Origin: Pseudomonas songnenensis
Lineage (GTDB): Bacteria; Pseudomonadota; Gammaproteobacteria; Pseudomonadales; Pseudomonadaceae
NCBI RefSeq assembly: GCF_003696315.1
Contig: NZ_RFFN01000001.1
Coordinates: 541,679-605,678, forward strand
DNA length: 64,000 bases
Reading direction: 5' to 3'
A program made the translations under genes and the position numbers. Of the stretch, positions 24,987 through 34,514 are shown one piece after another; position 1 is the stretch's first letter, and every line of letters starts with the position of its first letter. Under the pieces are notes generated by a model. The model made no database searches, was not told the DNA's origin, and worked only from the letters and a program-made list of their open reading frames with translations.

Positions 24987-27512
24987 ATGAATTCCCTACC
25001 GATCGACGAAGCCCTGCCGGCGTTGCGCCAGGCCCTGCAGCAGCGCGACGAAGCCGTGCTCGAAGCGCCGCCCGGCGCCGGCAAGACCACCCGCGTGCCG
25101 CTGGCGTTGCTCGGCGAAGCCTGGCTGGCCGGGCAGACCATCATCATGCTCGAACCGCGCCGGCTGGCCGCCCGCGCCGCCGCCGAGCGCCTGGCCAGCG
25201 AGCTGGGCGAGCGGGTCGGCGAAACCGTCGGCTACCGCATTCGGCTGGACAGCAGGGTCGGGCCGAATACCCGCATCGAGGTGGTCACCGAAGGCATCCT
25301 TGCGCGCCGCCTGCAGGACGACCCGGCACTGGAAGGCGTCGGGCTGGTGATCTTCGACGAATTCCACGAGCGCAGCCTGGATGCCGATCTGGCGCTGGCG
25401 CTGACGCTCAATGCGCGGCAACTGCTGCGCGACGAGCCGCTCAAACTGCTGCTGATGTCGGCGACACTGGAGGGCCAGCGCCTGTCGGCGTTGCTCGACG
25501 ATGCCCCGGTGGTGCGCAGCGAGGGCCGCATGCATCCAGTCGCGCAGCGCTGGGGACGCGTCGTCCCTGCGAATGAACGTATCGAGCCGCGCGTGGTGCA
25601 GACGGTGCTGCAGGCACTGGACGAAGAGCCGGGCAGCGTGCTGGTGTTCCTGCCAGGGCAGGCCGAGATCCGTCGGGTCAACGAAGCACTGGCCGAACAG
25701 CTGGAGGGACGCGGCGACATCCTGCTCTGCCCGCTGCACGGCGAGCTGGAGCTGACCCAGCAGCGCGCGGCCATCGAGCCGGCACCGGCGGGCCTGCGCA
25801 AGGTGGTGCTGGCGACCAATATCGCCGAGACCAGCCTGACCATCGAAGGCGTGCGCGTGGTGGTGGATGCCGGACTGGCGCGGGTGCCGCGCTTCGACCC
25901 CGGCAGTGGCATGACCCGTCTGGAGACCCGGCGCATCTCCCGCGCCTCGGCGACGCAACGGGCAGGGCGAGCCGGGCGTCTGGAACCGGGTGTCTGCTAT
26001 CGGTTGTGGTCCGAGGATCAGCACGCCCAGTTGGCCGCCTATGGCGAAGCGGAAATCCTCCAGGCGGATCTTGCCGGCGTCGCGCTGCAGCTGGCGCGCT
26101 GGGGTGTCGAGCCGGACGAGCTGGCCTGGCTCGATCGTCCGCCGACCGCTGCCTACGGCCAGGCGCAGGCCCTGCTGGAGCGCCTCGGTGCGCTGCAGCG
26201 CAGCGAACATGGCGGCTGGCAGCTGACCCGCCACGGCCAGGCGATGGCCGAGCTGCCGGCGCATCCGCGCCTGGCGCACATGCTGCTGCGCGGGCAGGCG
26301 TTGGGCGTGGCTGCGTTGGCTGCCGACGTGGCGGCGCTGCTGGTCGAGCGTGACATTCAATCCGGAGGGCAGCGCGGCGGCGGTGCCGATCTCGCGCTGC
26401 GCCTGCATCAGCTGCAGGATGGTCGCGGTGCTGGGGTTCAGCGCGTGCGGCAACTGGCGCGGCAATTCCGCAGCGTGCTGCGCGGTGCCGCGGCGGCGCC
26501 TGCTGCCGAGCTCGATGAGCAACACGCCCTGGCGGCGCTGCTGGCGTACGCCTATCCGGACCGGGTCGCCCGGCAGCGTCGGGAAGGTGGCGGTGGCTAT
26601 CGGCTGGCCAACGGCCGCGCGGCGCAGTTCGGCGAGCCGGATGCGCTGATGAAGGAGCCCTGGCTGGTGATTGCCGAGCTGGGCAGCCATCAGGGCCAGC
26701 GCGAGGAGCGCATCTATCGCGCCGTGGCATTGGACCCGGCGCTGTTCGAGGGGGCGTTGGCCGAGCAGGTCGCCGTGCGTGACGAGCTGGATTGGGACGA
26801 GCGCGAGGGCGTGCTGCGCGCCGAGCGGCAGCGGCGGGTCGGCGAGCTGGTGCTCAGCCGCGAACCGCTGCCGACGCTGGATGAAGAGGTGCGCGGCAAG
26901 GCGCTGCTCGCTCTGGTGCGGCGCAAGGGGCTGGAACTGCTGGCCTGGACGCTGGAGCTGCGCCAGTGGCAGGCGCGTATCGGCCTGCTGCGCCAGCTCG
27001 ATCTGGATGCGGGCGGCACCAGCGACTGGCCGGACGTCAGCGACGCCGCACTGCTGGCACGTCTGGATGACTGGCTGCTGCCCTACCTGGGCAAGGTCAC
27101 GCGGCTGGCGCATTTCGCCCAGCTCGATCTCGCCGCGATGCTCGCCACCCTGCTGCCATGGCCGCTGCCGCAGCGCCTGGAGGAGCAGGCACCGGTGGCC
27201 ATCACGGTGCCCTCCGGCTCGCGCATTCGGCTGGACTACAGCGAGCAGCCGCCGGTGCTGGCGGTGCGCCTGCAGGAGCTGTTCGGCCTGGCCGACACGC
27301 CGCGTATTGCCGCTGGCCGGCAGGTCGTCAAGCTGCACCTGCTGTCGCCGGCGCGCCGGCCGGTACAGGTCACCCAGGACCTGGCGAGTTTCTGGGCCAA
27401 TACCTATGCCGAGGTGAAGAAGGACTTGAAGGGGCGCTATCCCAAGCACTACTGGCCGGACGACCCGCTGATCGCCGAGCCCACCGCTCGGGCCAAGCCG
27501 CGCGGGCAGTGA
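24987..27512 (+). CDS. hrpB: ATP-dependent RNA helicase HrpB
   Basis: An 841-residue DEAH-box-type helicase. Walker A is APPGAGKTT (27-35), motif II is DEFHERS (the HrpB form of DEAH), motif III is LLMSATL, motif V is ATNIAETSLTIEGV and motif VI is QRAGRAGR. A winged-helix/ratchet region and the HrpB-specific C-terminal domain (LQELFGLADTPRIAAGRQ ... TQDLASFWANTYAEVKKDLKGRYPKHYWPDDP) follow. Length and order match HrpB. In some bacteria HrpB supports mRNA processing of adhesion or virulence genes. Its stop lies three bases from the stop of the convergent gene. Confidence 0.95.
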   Translation: MNSLPIDEALPALRQALQQRDEAVLEAPPGAGKTTRVPLALLGEAWLAGQTIIMLEPRRLAARAAAERLASELGERVGETVGYRIRLDSRVGPNTRIEVVTEGILARRLQDDPALEGVGLVIFDEFHERSLDADLALALTLNARQLLRDEPLKLLLMSATLEGQRLSALLDDAPVVRSEGRMHPVAQRWGRVVPANERIEPRVVQTVLQALDEEPGSVLVFLPGQAEIRRVNEALAEQLEGRGDILLCPLHGELELTQQRAAIEPAPAGLRKVVLATNIAETSLTIEGVRVVVDAGLARVPRFDPGSGMTRLETRRISRASATQRAGRAGRLEPGVCYRLWSEDQHAQLAAYGEAEILQADLAGVALQLARWGVEPDELAWLDRPPTAAYGQAQALLERLGALQRSEHGGWQLTRHGQAMAELPAHPRLAHMLLRGQALGVAALAADVAALLVERDIQSGGQRGGGADLALRLHQLQDGRGAGVQRVRQLARQFRSVLRGAAAAPAAELDEQHALAALLAYAYPDRVARQRREGGGGYRLANGRAAQFGEPDALMKEPWLVIAELGSHQGQREERIYRAVALDPALFEGALAEQVAVRDELDWDEREGVLRAERQRRVGELVLSREPLPTLDEEVRGKALLALVRRKGLELLAWTLELRQWQARIGLLRQLDLDAGGTSDWPDVSDAALLARLDDWLLPYLGKVTRLAHFAQLDLAAMLATLLPWPLPQRLEEQAPVAITVPSGSRIRLDYSEQPPVLAVRLQELFGLADTPRIAAGRQVVKLHLLSPARRPVQVTQDLASFWANTYAEVKKDLKGRYPKHYWPDDPLIAEPTARAKPRGQ

Positions 27513-27515
27513 AGC

Positions 27516-28262
27516 TCAGTCGGAGGGCAGGCTGAGGTCCTCGCCGGCCGCGCGCAATGATTCGTAGGCCTGGTCCAGTGCCGTCACGACCGCCTCGGCG
27601 TCTTGCGCATGGCGTGAAACGATGAAGTGGATCGGCACCTGGGTCAGGCGCAGGTAGGGCAGCTCTTCCATCTGCAGCCGCTGGCGGGCCTGCTCCACGG
27701 GAATCTGATAGTCCAGCAGATAGTCGCCACGCTTGCGCCGCAGCATCTCCAGCGCGGAAAGATGATTGCTGGTGCGCAGCAGGCGCAGGTCGAGCGCCGG
27801 GTCCTCAAGCAGTGTGTTGATGTTCGGCCAGTAGCTGTAGCCGCCGATCAGAATCAGCGCCTTGCCGGCCAGATCCTCGGGAATGCGCGGCGCCGGTGTA
27901 CCTGCGCGGTGGTAGAGGTTGAGGTTGATCTGGCTGAGGGTATGCCGACCTTCCAGCGTATGGGCGGCCAGCTCGGGCTTGCCCTGGGCGCCTGGCCAGA
28001 GATCGATGCTGCCGCTCTCCAAAGCGCCGTAGAGCCGAGCGCTGGGCAGCGCGCGAAAGCGCACGCCGTAGCCGGCCTGGCGGGCGACGCGGCGGGTCAG
28101 CTCGGCCAGTTCGCCACGCGCCGTGCCATAGGCATCGGTGTAGATGGCCGGAGCGAACTCGTAATAGCCGACGTTGAGGATTCGCTGCGTGCCGGGGTCA
28201 GCCATGGCCTCGGCAGGGAGGCCCAGGACGCTGACCAGGGCCAGATACAGAAATGCTTTCAA
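27516..28262 (-). CDS. Periplasmic solute-binding (SBP_bac_3-like) protein
   Basis: A 248-residue exported protein if started at the TTG at 28262, which yields an ideal signal peptide, MKAFLYLALVSVLGLPAEAMA, with cleavage near residue 21. An ATG at 28331 would add 23 polar residues ahead of it. The mature protein has the extracellular solute-binding fold: ILNVGYYEFAPAIYTD, LTRRVARQAGYGVRFRALPSARLYGALESGSIDLWPG and a hinge-crossing YLLDYQIPVEQARQRLQ. No permease or ATPase gene is adjacent, so it may be a stand-alone binding or sensory protein. The ligand is unknown and the ribosome site is weak. Confidence 0.72.
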   Translation of the reverse strand: MKAFLYLALVSVLGLPAEAMADPGTQRILNVGYYEFAPAIYTDAYGTARGELAELTRRVARQAGYGVRFRALPSARLYGALESGSIDLWPGAQGKPELAAHTLEGRHTLSQINLNLYHRAGTPAPRIPEDLAGKALILIGGYSYWPNINTLLEDPALDLRLLRTSNHLSALEMLRRKRGDYLLDYQIPVEQARQRLQMEELPYLRLTQVPIHFIVSRHAQDAEAVVTALDQAYESLRAAGEDLSLPSD

Positions 28263-28414
28263 TGGATCGATCGCTGCCTTGCGCTGTTCTGGCAAGGATG
28301 CGCAGACGCAGTCCGGTTGTCCATGCACCATCTTGTTGCGGTGTGAGGAATGTCCGCCTATATCGACCTATGCTCAAAGCAAGACGTGAAGAATGCGCCA
28401 CGAAGGAGAACGGC

Positions 28415-29245
28415 ATGCAGCGCAAGGTATTCGATCGCAAGGTGTTCCACCGCAAGCTGGTGGTGATCACCGGAGGTTGCGCTGGGATCGGCCGTGCGCT
28501 GGCGGTGCGCATGGCGCAGGCGGGTGCGCGGCTGGTTATCTTCGATCTGCATCAGGATGCGCTGGACGGTCTGGTGCAGCATCTGGCCGATCACCACAAT
28601 ACCGAGGCTTTGGGTCTGTGTTGCGACGTCAGCGATGCCGAGGCGGTGCAGCGTGCGATCGCGCTGGTGGTGGAGCGCTATGGCGGCATCGACGTGCTGA
28701 TCAACAATGCCGGCATCACCCATCGCAGCCCGGTGGCGACGACCAGTCTGGCGGTTTTCCAGCGGATCATGGCGGTCAACTTCTATGGCGCGCTGCATTG
28801 CACTCAGGCCGCGCTGCCCAGCCTGATCGCCCGCGATGGGCAGGTCATCGTCCTCAGCTCGCTATCGCAATACGCCCCGGTGCCCAACCGCGCGGCTTAC
28901 AACGCCAGCAAGCATGCGCTGCACGGCTTGTTCGAGACGCTGCGGGGCGAGCTGCGAGGTACCGATGTAAACGTCATGCTGGTCTGCCCGGGCTACACCG
29001 CCACCGATCTGCGCAAGAACGTACTGGTCGGCGATGGCTCCACGGCACCTTCTCCAGTGCTGGACATCGGCCGGGTCGCCTCGGCGCAGGACGTGGCCGA
29101 GGCGATCTACCAGGGTGCGTTACGCCGGCGACGGCTGCTGGTGCTGTCCAATCTGGACTGGAAGGCCCGCCTGCTGGCCCGCTGCTTTCCGCGGTTGTAT
29201 CAGAACCTGTTGCTACCGCGATTGCTCGGCGGTCGCGCGTCCTGA
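28415..29245 (+). CDS. Short-chain dehydrogenase/reductase
   Basis: A 276-residue Rossmann-fold oxidoreductase. The nucleotide motif TGGCAGIG is at residues 19-26, the NNAG motif is in VLINNAGITH, and the catalytic Ser and Tyr-x-x-x-Lys are in VLSSLSQYAPVPNRAAYNASKHAL. The acidic residue in VIFDLHQDAL after beta-2 suggests NAD(H) preference. The ATG at 28415 has AAGGAG about six bases upstream. The C-terminal tail (DWKARLLARCFPRLYQNLLLPRLL) is amphipathic. The substrate is unknown. It is divergent from the solute-binding protein gene. Confidence 0.9.
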   Translation: MQRKVFDRKVFHRKLVVITGGCAGIGRALAVRMAQAGARLVIFDLHQDALDGLVQHLADHHNTEALGLCCDVSDAEAVQRAIALVVERYGGIDVLINNAGITHRSPVATTSLAVFQRIMAVNFYGALHCTQAALPSLIARDGQVIVLSSLSQYAPVPNRAAYNASKHALHGLFETLRGELRGTDVNVMLVCPGYTATDLRKNVLVGDGSTAPSPVLDIGRVASAQDVAEAIYQGALRRRRLLVLSNLDWKARLLARCFPRLYQNLLLPRLLGGRAS

Positions 29246-29255
29246 GTGCGACTGG

Positions 29256-29684
29256 CTAGCCGCCGGTGCCGTAGAGCTGCTGCATCAACGCCATATCCCA
29301 ATACGACGCCTCGATCTTGTGTCCGTCCAGATCGCGTATGAAACAGCCATAGTAGGGCTCGCCATATTCCGGACGTGGACCGGGTGCGCCTTCATCGACG
29401 CCCCCTGCGGCAATTGCCGCCCGATGGAAGGCGTCCACCTCCGCCTGGTTCGCGGCAAAGAAGCCGACATGGGTGCCGTTGCCCACGGATGCCGTGCCGC
29501 CGTCGAACGGTCGCTGGATCCAGAACTCCGGAAATTCGCGACCCCAGGAGACAGCGCCCGGGTGTTCGAGGATGCGCTTGCAACCAAGGGTGGCGAGGAC
29601 CTGGTCATAGAACGCAACCGCTTCGTCGAAGCGATTGCTGCCCAGGGAAATGTGCGAAAGGATGCTTGGGTTCGGTTCGGCCAT
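29256..29684 (-). CDS. VOC/glyoxalase-family protein
   Basis: A 142-residue vicinal-oxygen-chelate protein: two beta-alpha-beta-beta-beta modules with metal-site-like residues in LSHISLGSNRFDEAVAFYDQVL (His) and GTHVGFFAANQAEVDAFHRAAIAAGG (His), closing with CFIRDLDGHKIEAS (Glu). This suits small lyase/isomerase-like or resistance proteins. No reaction can be assigned. It is convergent with the SDR gene, 10 bases between stops. Confidence 0.88.
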   Translation of the reverse strand: MAEPNPSILSHISLGSNRFDEAVAFYDQVLATLGCKRILEHPGAVSWGREFPEFWIQRPFDGGTASVGNGTHVGFFAANQAEVDAFHRAAIAAGGVDEGAPGPRPEYGEPYYGCFIRDLDGHKIEASYWDMALMQQLYGTGG

Positions 29685-29759
29685 GACGCTGTCTCCTATG
29701 TGGCGGGAGCAAGCCTAGCAGTCGCCGGGCGCCTGGCCAGGGCGTCAGCCGAACGGCGT

Positions 29760-30440
29760 TCAGCCAGCGTCCGTTTCCCGCACGGTCGGCTCGGTACAGA
29801 GCATGAAGCAGCGGAACAGCATGATCGTTGGCAGCAGCTGCAGCAGGCCGACGACGCCATCCAGCAGCATTCTCGGCAACAGCGGTGGCGTCTCCTCGGC
29901 GAACAGCTGGGCGGCGATCCAGACTTCGAGTATCCAGACCGGCAACAGCACGGTCATCACGCAGCCGAGTATCAGCAGAAAATGCCCTCGGGTCATGATG
30001 AAGCTCTGCTTCAGTGCCGCCAGTGGCGACAGGCCGCGCAGTACCAGCAGGTATTCGGCGAAGGCGATCTTGACCATCACCCAGATGCCCGGCAGCACGA
30101 ACAGCGAGGCGCCGAGCAGGATCAGCAGCGAGCCCAGCCCCGAAAGCACGGCCAATGCTGGCCACAATGGCAGCGCGCGGGCATAGACCGCGCCTAGAGC
30201 CGGATCATGGCCACGGCTGCGCGCGTCCAGAAAGAGGATCAGGGCGCCAACGTACAGCGGGTAGAAGATCAGGCCCACCAGCAGGTCCAGGGCAGGCGGT
30301 GCGTCGTTGGCGAGCCAGTGATCGAGCGCCACGCGCGTGAGGCTTTCCAGCAGGATCAGCGGCAGGCAGAGCCGGACGATGGTCAGGAAATGACGGGAGT
30401 AGAAGAACCAGGCGTCGCGCAGGATGGCAAGAACGTTCAT
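29760..30440 (-). CDS. YciC-like inner-membrane protein
   Basis: A 226-residue protein with about six predicted membrane helices. It matches the UPF0259/YciC family, starting MNVLAILRDAWFFYSRHFLTIVRLCLPLILLE and containing WPALAVLSGLGSLLILLGASLFVLPGIWVMVKIAFAEYLLVLRGLSPLAALKQSFIMTRGHF. The function of the family is unclear. The ATG at 30440 begins the conserved region; the open frame upstream is not protein-like. It is divergent from the NYN-domain gene. Confidence 0.87.
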   Translation of the reverse strand: MNVLAILRDAWFFYSRHFLTIVRLCLPLILLESLTRVALDHWLANDAPPALDLLVGLIFYPLYVGALILFLDARSRGHDPALGAVYARALPLWPALAVLSGLGSLLILLGASLFVLPGIWVMVKIAFAEYLLVLRGLSPLAALKQSFIMTRGHFLLILGCVMTVLLPVWILEVWIAAQLFAEETPPLLPRMLLDGVVGLLQLLPTIMLFRCFMLCTEPTVRETDAG

Positions 30441-30556
30441 TGCAGACCGAAAGTGAGGAATCGATTCGGGGCGCCACTGTAACGGATGTGCTCGAGGCGG
30501 GACATGCGCGATTTCGCCGTCCATACTGATGGCCCATTCCAGACCCAGGCTGCCGC

Positions 30557-31033
30557 GTGAAGAAGATTGCCCTGTTCGCCGATGTGCAGAACCTCTACTA
30601 CACCGTGCGTCAGGCCCATGGCTGCCACTTCAACTATTCGGCGCTGTGGGCTGACGTCAGCCGGCGCGGCACTATCGTCGAAGCCTATGCCTACGCCATC
30701 GAGCGCGGCGATGCGCGGCAGCAGCAGTTCCAGCAGATCCTGCGCAACCTTGGTTTCACGGTGAAGCTCAAGCCCTATATCCAGCGCAGCGACGGCTCGG
30801 CCAAGGGCGACTGGGACGTGGGCATCACCATCGACGTGCTGGACGCGGCGGCCCGGGTCGACGAAGTGGTGCTGGCTTCCGGCGACGGCGATTTCGACCT
30901 GCTGCTCGAGCGGGTGCGTGCCGGTGGCGCCGAAGCGACGGCCTACGGCGTGCCGGGCCTCACAGCGCAATCGTTGATCCGAGCGGCGACCCGTTACGTG
31001 CCGATCGAGGGTGATTTGCTGTTGCGTGGCTGA
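30557..31033 (+). CDS. NYN-domain (LabA/PIN-like) protein
   Basis: A 158-residue protein composed of a single NYN domain, a PIN-like nuclease fold. The expected acidic residues are visible: D9 in LFADVQNLYYTV, D in KGDWDVGITIDVL and the SGDGDFDLLLERVRAGG motif. The start is a GTG at 30557. NYN proteins are predicted RNA or tRNA processing nucleases; in the LabA branch activity is not established. It is followed by two palindromic repeat blocks and the convergent dxs gene. Confidence 0.9.
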   Translation: MKKIALFADVQNLYYTVRQAHGCHFNYSALWADVSRRGTIVEAYAYAIERGDARQQQFQQILRNLGFTVKLKPYIQRSDGSAKGDWDVGITIDVLDAAARVDEVVLASGDGDFDLLLERVRAGGAEATAYGVPGLTAQSLIRAATRYVPIEGDLLLRG

Positions 31034-31092
31034 AATCCGCCGCTTTGAGAGAACGGGATTATCTGCCAACGGGGCGACTCGGAGTTGCCGGT

Positions 31093-31170
31093 GTAGGGTG
31101 GATGATGCTCCACCCATCCACCGCAGCGGAGCCACGTCGTGGAAAATGCTGCGCAGTTTTCCACCCTACG
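31093..31170. repeat. Composite GTAGGGTGG palindrome between the NYN gene and dxs
   Basis: GTAGGGTGGATGATGCTCC/ACCCATCCACC at 31093-31122 is followed after a short linker by GTGGAAAATGCTGCGCAG/TTTTCCACCCTACG at 31139-31170. The two halves are in head-to-head orientation, as in the ureB-ureC composite unit. Confidence 0.85.
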
Positions 31171-31194
31171 CCTCCCACTCAGCGGCGCTGTGAT

Positions 31195-31226
31195 CGTAGG
31201 GTGGATGACGCTTCACCCATCCACCG
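31195..31226. repeat. GTAGGGTGG palindromic repeat unit downstream of dxs
   Basis: Begins CGTAGGGTGGATGACGCTT and ends in ACCCATCCACCG. It is one base different from the unit at 15161-15192. With the composite unit at 31093-31170 it fills the space between two convergent genes and could act as a bidirectional end structure. Confidence 0.85.
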
Positions 31227-31234
31227 AAGCGACT

Positions 31235-33133
31235 TCAGGCTTTGCCGAGAGCGGCCAGGCGCTTGCGCACCGCCGCTTCGATGCCGGCGGCATCCAGGCC
31301 GCATTCGGCGAGCATTTCGCTGGGCTTGGCGTGTTCGACGTAGTAGTCCGGCAGGCCCAGGTGCAGGATCGGCCGCAGCACGCCTTCGGCAGCGAGGAAC
31401 TCGGCCACCGCACTGCCGGCACCGCCCATGATGCTGTTCTCCTCGACCGTCACCAGCAGCTCGTGGCTGTCGGCCAGTTCGCGCAGCAGGGCTTTGTCCA
31501 GCGGTTTGACGAAGCGCATATCGACCACCGTGGCGTCCAGCGCCTCGCCGACCTGCAGCGCCTCGGGCAGCTGTACGCCGAACACCAGCAGCGCCACCTT
31601 GCTGCCCTGACGGCGCACCACGGCTCTGCCGATTTCCAGCGGTTCCAGGCCCGGCTCGATGGTGGCGTTGGGGCCGCTGCCGCGCGGGTAGCGCACCGCG
31701 GCCGGGCCTTCGAAGTGGTAGCCGGTGGTGAGCATGCGGCGCATTTCGTTCTCGTCGCTGGGCGTCATCACCAGCATGCCGGGGATGCAGCGCAGGTAGG
31801 AGAGGTCGAAGCTGCCGGCATGGGTCGGGCCGTCTTCACCGACCAGGCCTGCACGGTCGATGGCGAACAGCACGTCGAGGTTCTGCACCGCGACGTCGTG
31901 GATCAGCTGATCGTAGGCGCGCTGGAGGAAGGTGGAGTAGATCGCCACCACCGGCTTCAGCCCTTCGCAGGCCATGCCGGCAGCCAGGGTGACCGCGTGC
32001 TGCTCGGCGATGGCGACGTCGAAGTAGCGCTGCGGGTAGCGCTCGCTGAAGGCCACCAGGTCGGAGCCTTCCTTCATCGCCGGGGTGATGCCGGTCAGGC
32101 GTGGATCGGTGGCGGCCATGTCGCACAGCCACTGGCCGAACACATTCGAGTACTTCGGCCCCGAGGGCTTCTTCGGCGCTGGCGGCGCACCGACCGGCTC
32201 CAGCTTGCTGATCGCATGCCAGGTGATCGGGTCGGCCTCGGCGGGGGCGAAGCCCTTGCCCTTCTTCGTCACCACATGGAGGAACTGCGGGCCGTCGAGG
32301 TCGCGCATGTTGCGCAGCGTGGCGATCAGCGTCGGCAGGTCGTGGCCGTCGATGGGGCCGATGTAGTTCCAGCCCAGTTCCTCGAACAGGGTGCCGGGCA
32401 CCAGCATGCCCTTGGCATATTCCTCGGTGCGGCGGGCGATTTCCCAGGCGCCGGGCAGGCGCGAGAGGATCTTCTTGCTGCCTTCGCGCATGCTCGAATA
32501 GGTGCGGCTGGAGAGGATCTTGGCCAGGTAGTTGGACAGCCCGCCGACGTTGCGCGAGATCGACATGTCGTTGTCGTTGAGCACCACCAGCATGTTGGCG
32601 CCGACTTCCGGGGCGTGGTTGAGCGCTTCGAAGGCCATGCCGGCGGTCAGCGCGCCGTCACCGATCACTGCGATGGACTTGCGCTGCTCGCCTTTCAGAC
32701 GGGCGGCGACCGCCATGCCCAGGGCGGCGCTGATCGAGGTACTGGAATGACCGACACCGAAGGTGTCGTATTCGCTCTCCGAACGGCGTGGGAAGGCGGC
32801 CAGGCCTTCCTTCTGGCGCAGCGTGCCCATGCGCTCGCGGCGGCCGGTGAGGATCTTGTGCGGATAGGCCTGGTGGCCCACGTCCCACACCAGCCGGTCG
32901 TCCGGCGTGTCGTAGACGTAGTGCAGGGCGATGGTCAGTTCGATCACGCCGAGACCGGCGCCGAAGTGCCCGCCGGTGCGGCCGACGCTGTACAGCAGCT
33001 CCTGGCGCAGTTCGTTGGCAAGCTCTTCGAGTTCCGCTTCGCCCAGTCGACGCAGCTGTTCGGGAGTCGCCGCTCGGTCAAGAACGGGCGTCGCGGGGCG
33101 AACCCGAGGGATCTCGTGAAAAGTCTTGGGCAT
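31235..33133 (-). CDS. dxs: 1-deoxy-D-xylulose-5-phosphate synthase
   Basis: Dxs condenses pyruvate and glyceraldehyde 3-phosphate, the first step of the MEP isoprenoid pathway, using thiamine diphosphate. The 632-residue protein shows the TPP-binding region [36 protein letters not shown], the catalytic-loop [17 protein letters not shown], and the transketolase central domain motif [28 protein letters not shown]. It is downstream of xseB-ispA in the same direction, as in many gammaproteobacteria, with a 110-base gap that could contain its own promoter. Confidence 0.97.
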   Translation of the reverse strand: MPKTFHEIPRVRPATPVLDRAATPEQLRRLGEAELEELANELRQELLYSVGRTGGHFGAGLGVIELTIALHYVYDTPDDRLVWDVGHQAYPHKILTGRRERMGTLRQKEGLAAFPRRSESEYDTFGVGHSSTSISAALGMAVAARLKGEQRKSIAVIGDGALTAGMAFEALNHAPEVGANMLVVLNDNDMSISRNVGGLSNYLAKILSSRTYSSMREGSKKILSRLPGAWEIARRTEEYAKGMLVPGTLFEELGWNYIGPIDGHDLPTLIATLRNMRDLDGPQFLHVVTKKGKGFAPAEADPITWHAISKLEPVGAPPAPKKPSGPKYSNVFGQWLCDMAATDPRLTGITPAMKEGSDLVAFSERYPQRYFDVAIAEQHAVTLAAGMACEGLKPVVAIYSTFLQRAYDQLIHDVAVQNLDVLFAIDRAGLVGEDGPTHAGSFDLSYLRCIPGMLVMTPSDENEMRRMLTTGYHFEGPAAVRYPRGSGPNATIEPGLEPLEIGRAVVRRQGSKVALLVFGVQLPEALQVGEALDATVVDMRFVKPLDKALLRELADSHELLVTVEENSIMGGAGSAVAEFLAAEGVLRPILHLGLPDYYVEHAKPSEMLAECGLDAAGIEAAVRKRLAALGKA

Positions 33134-33243
33134 CAGGCGGATCGTTGTTGTTGAAAAAAGAGCGGCAGTTTACCCGATGGGCCCTTCGATAAGAACGGCC
33201 CCGGGTCCGCTAGGGGGTTTGACTGCGTTCGACGCGAAAACGC

Positions 33244-34134
33244 TCAGTTGCGTCGTTCGACGATATAGCGCGCCAGCTCGCGCAGCGGCTCGGCAGCAAT
33301 ATCGAACGGCCGCAGCGCGTGCAGGGCCTGGTCACGCAGCTCCAGCGCATAGGCCTTGGCCGCGTCCATGCCGAGCAGCGCCGGGTAGGTCGGCTTGTCC
33401 CGGGCGATGTCGGCGCCCTGGTGCTTGCCAAGCGTGGCGGTGTCGCTTTCCACGTCGAGGATGTCGTCCTGGACCTGGAAGGCCAGGCCGATGGCGCGTG
33501 CATACTGGCTCAGCGAGGCGAGGTTGTCGGCGTCGGCATGGCCGCTGGCGAGGGCGCCGAGCTGCACGCTGGCTTCGATCAGCGCGCCGGTCTTGTGCCG
33601 GTGCATCAGCTCCAGGGCATCGCGATCGAGCTTGAGGCCTACCGAGCCGAGGTCGATGGCCTGGCCGCCGACCATCCCCGCTGGCCCGGCGGCGCGGGCC
33701 AGCACGGCGAACATGCGCAGGCGCAGGGCGGCATCCTGCGGGTTGTGGCGCTCCTGGGCCATGGCCTCGAAGGCCAGGCTCTGCAGGCCGTCGCCGGCAA
33801 GGATGGCGCAGGCCTCGTCGAAAGCCTTGTGGGTAGTGGGCTGGCCGCGACGCAGGTCGTCGTCGTCCATGGCCGGCAGATCGTCGTGCACCAGCGAATA
33901 GGCGTGGATCAGCTCGACCGCGCAGGCGGCGCCGTCGGCGCTGGCCTTGTCACCGTTCAGTGCTTCGCAGGCGGCGTAGACCAGCAGCGGGCGGACGCGC
34001 TTGCCACCGTTCATCACGCTGTAGCGCATGGCCTGGTAGAGCCGCTCGAGTTGCGGCAGCGGCGGGACGAAGAGGGTTTCGAGGCAGCCGTCGACGCGCT
34101 GCTGACAGCCTTTCTGGTAGTCGCCGATCATCAT
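33244..34134 (-). CDS. ispA: Farnesyl diphosphate synthase
   Basis: IspA makes farnesyl diphosphate from IPP and DMAPP/GPP. The 296-residue protein has both aspartate-rich motifs: DDLPAMD (84-90) and the second, [12 protein letters not shown]. It also has the GGKRVRPLL substrate loop and [15 protein letters not shown]. Its start codon overlaps the xseB stop (ATGA), the usual xseB-ispA coupling, and dxs lies downstream. Confidence 0.97.
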   Translation of the reverse strand: MMIGDYQKGCQQRVDGCLETLFVPPLPQLERLYQAMRYSVMNGGKRVRPLLVYAACEALNGDKASADGAACAVELIHAYSLVHDDLPAMDDDDLRRGQPTTHKAFDEACAILAGDGLQSLAFEAMAQERHNPQDAALRLRMFAVLARAAGPAGMVGGQAIDLGSVGLKLDRDALELMHRHKTGALIEASVQLGALASGHADADNLASLSQYARAIGLAFQVQDDILDVESDTATLGKHQGADIARDKPTYPALLGMDAAKAYALELRDQALHALRPFDIAAEPLRELARYIVERRN

Positions 34135-34373
34135 GCTTCGGGGTCCGACTCGAAGGGGGCTTCCTGCAGGCTGCCGTCGCGTTCCAGCAGGATCTGCACC
34201 TTCTGCTCGGCCTGGCTCAGCGCCGCCTGGCAGTCGCGGGTCAGGCCGATGCCCTGTTCGAAGCAGGTCAGCGAGTCTTCCAGCGACAGCTCGCCGCTCT
34301 CCAGGCGCTCCACCAGCTGTTGCAGCTCGGCAAGGGATTGTTCGAAATCGAGTGCAGCTTTCTTGCGGGCCAT
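34131..34373 (-). CDS. xseB: Exodeoxyribonuclease VII small subunit
   Basis: XseB forms the regulatory helical sheath of ExoVII with XseA. At 80 residues it has the canonical [53 protein letters not shown] helical core. The ATG at 34373 matches the usual start; an upstream in-frame extension is not conserved. It is the first gene of xseB-ispA-dxs. Confidence 0.96.
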   Translation of the reverse strand: MARKKAALDFEQSLAELQQLVERLESGELSLEDSLTCFEQGIGLTRDCQAALSQAEQKVQILLERDGSLQEAPFESDPEA

Positions 34374-34514
34374 GGCGGGAACCTGTCGTCGGCGGCGAGT
34401 CGGAAACGGGCGCGACATTAGCAAAGAAACGCCCGCGGCAGCCACAAGGTTTGCCCGCGTGATGTGTATCAACCTGCGTAGGCCGGCGGGGTGCCCGTCA
34501 ACCCGCGCTGCCGC

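Noticed and set aside
24996..27449. 817-codon minus-strand frame opposite hrpB
   Set aside because: Shadow of hrpB; no recognisable motif in the antisense translation.
31139..33154. 671-codon plus-strand frame opposite dxs
   Set aside because: Shadow of dxs; it starts inside a palindromic repeat.
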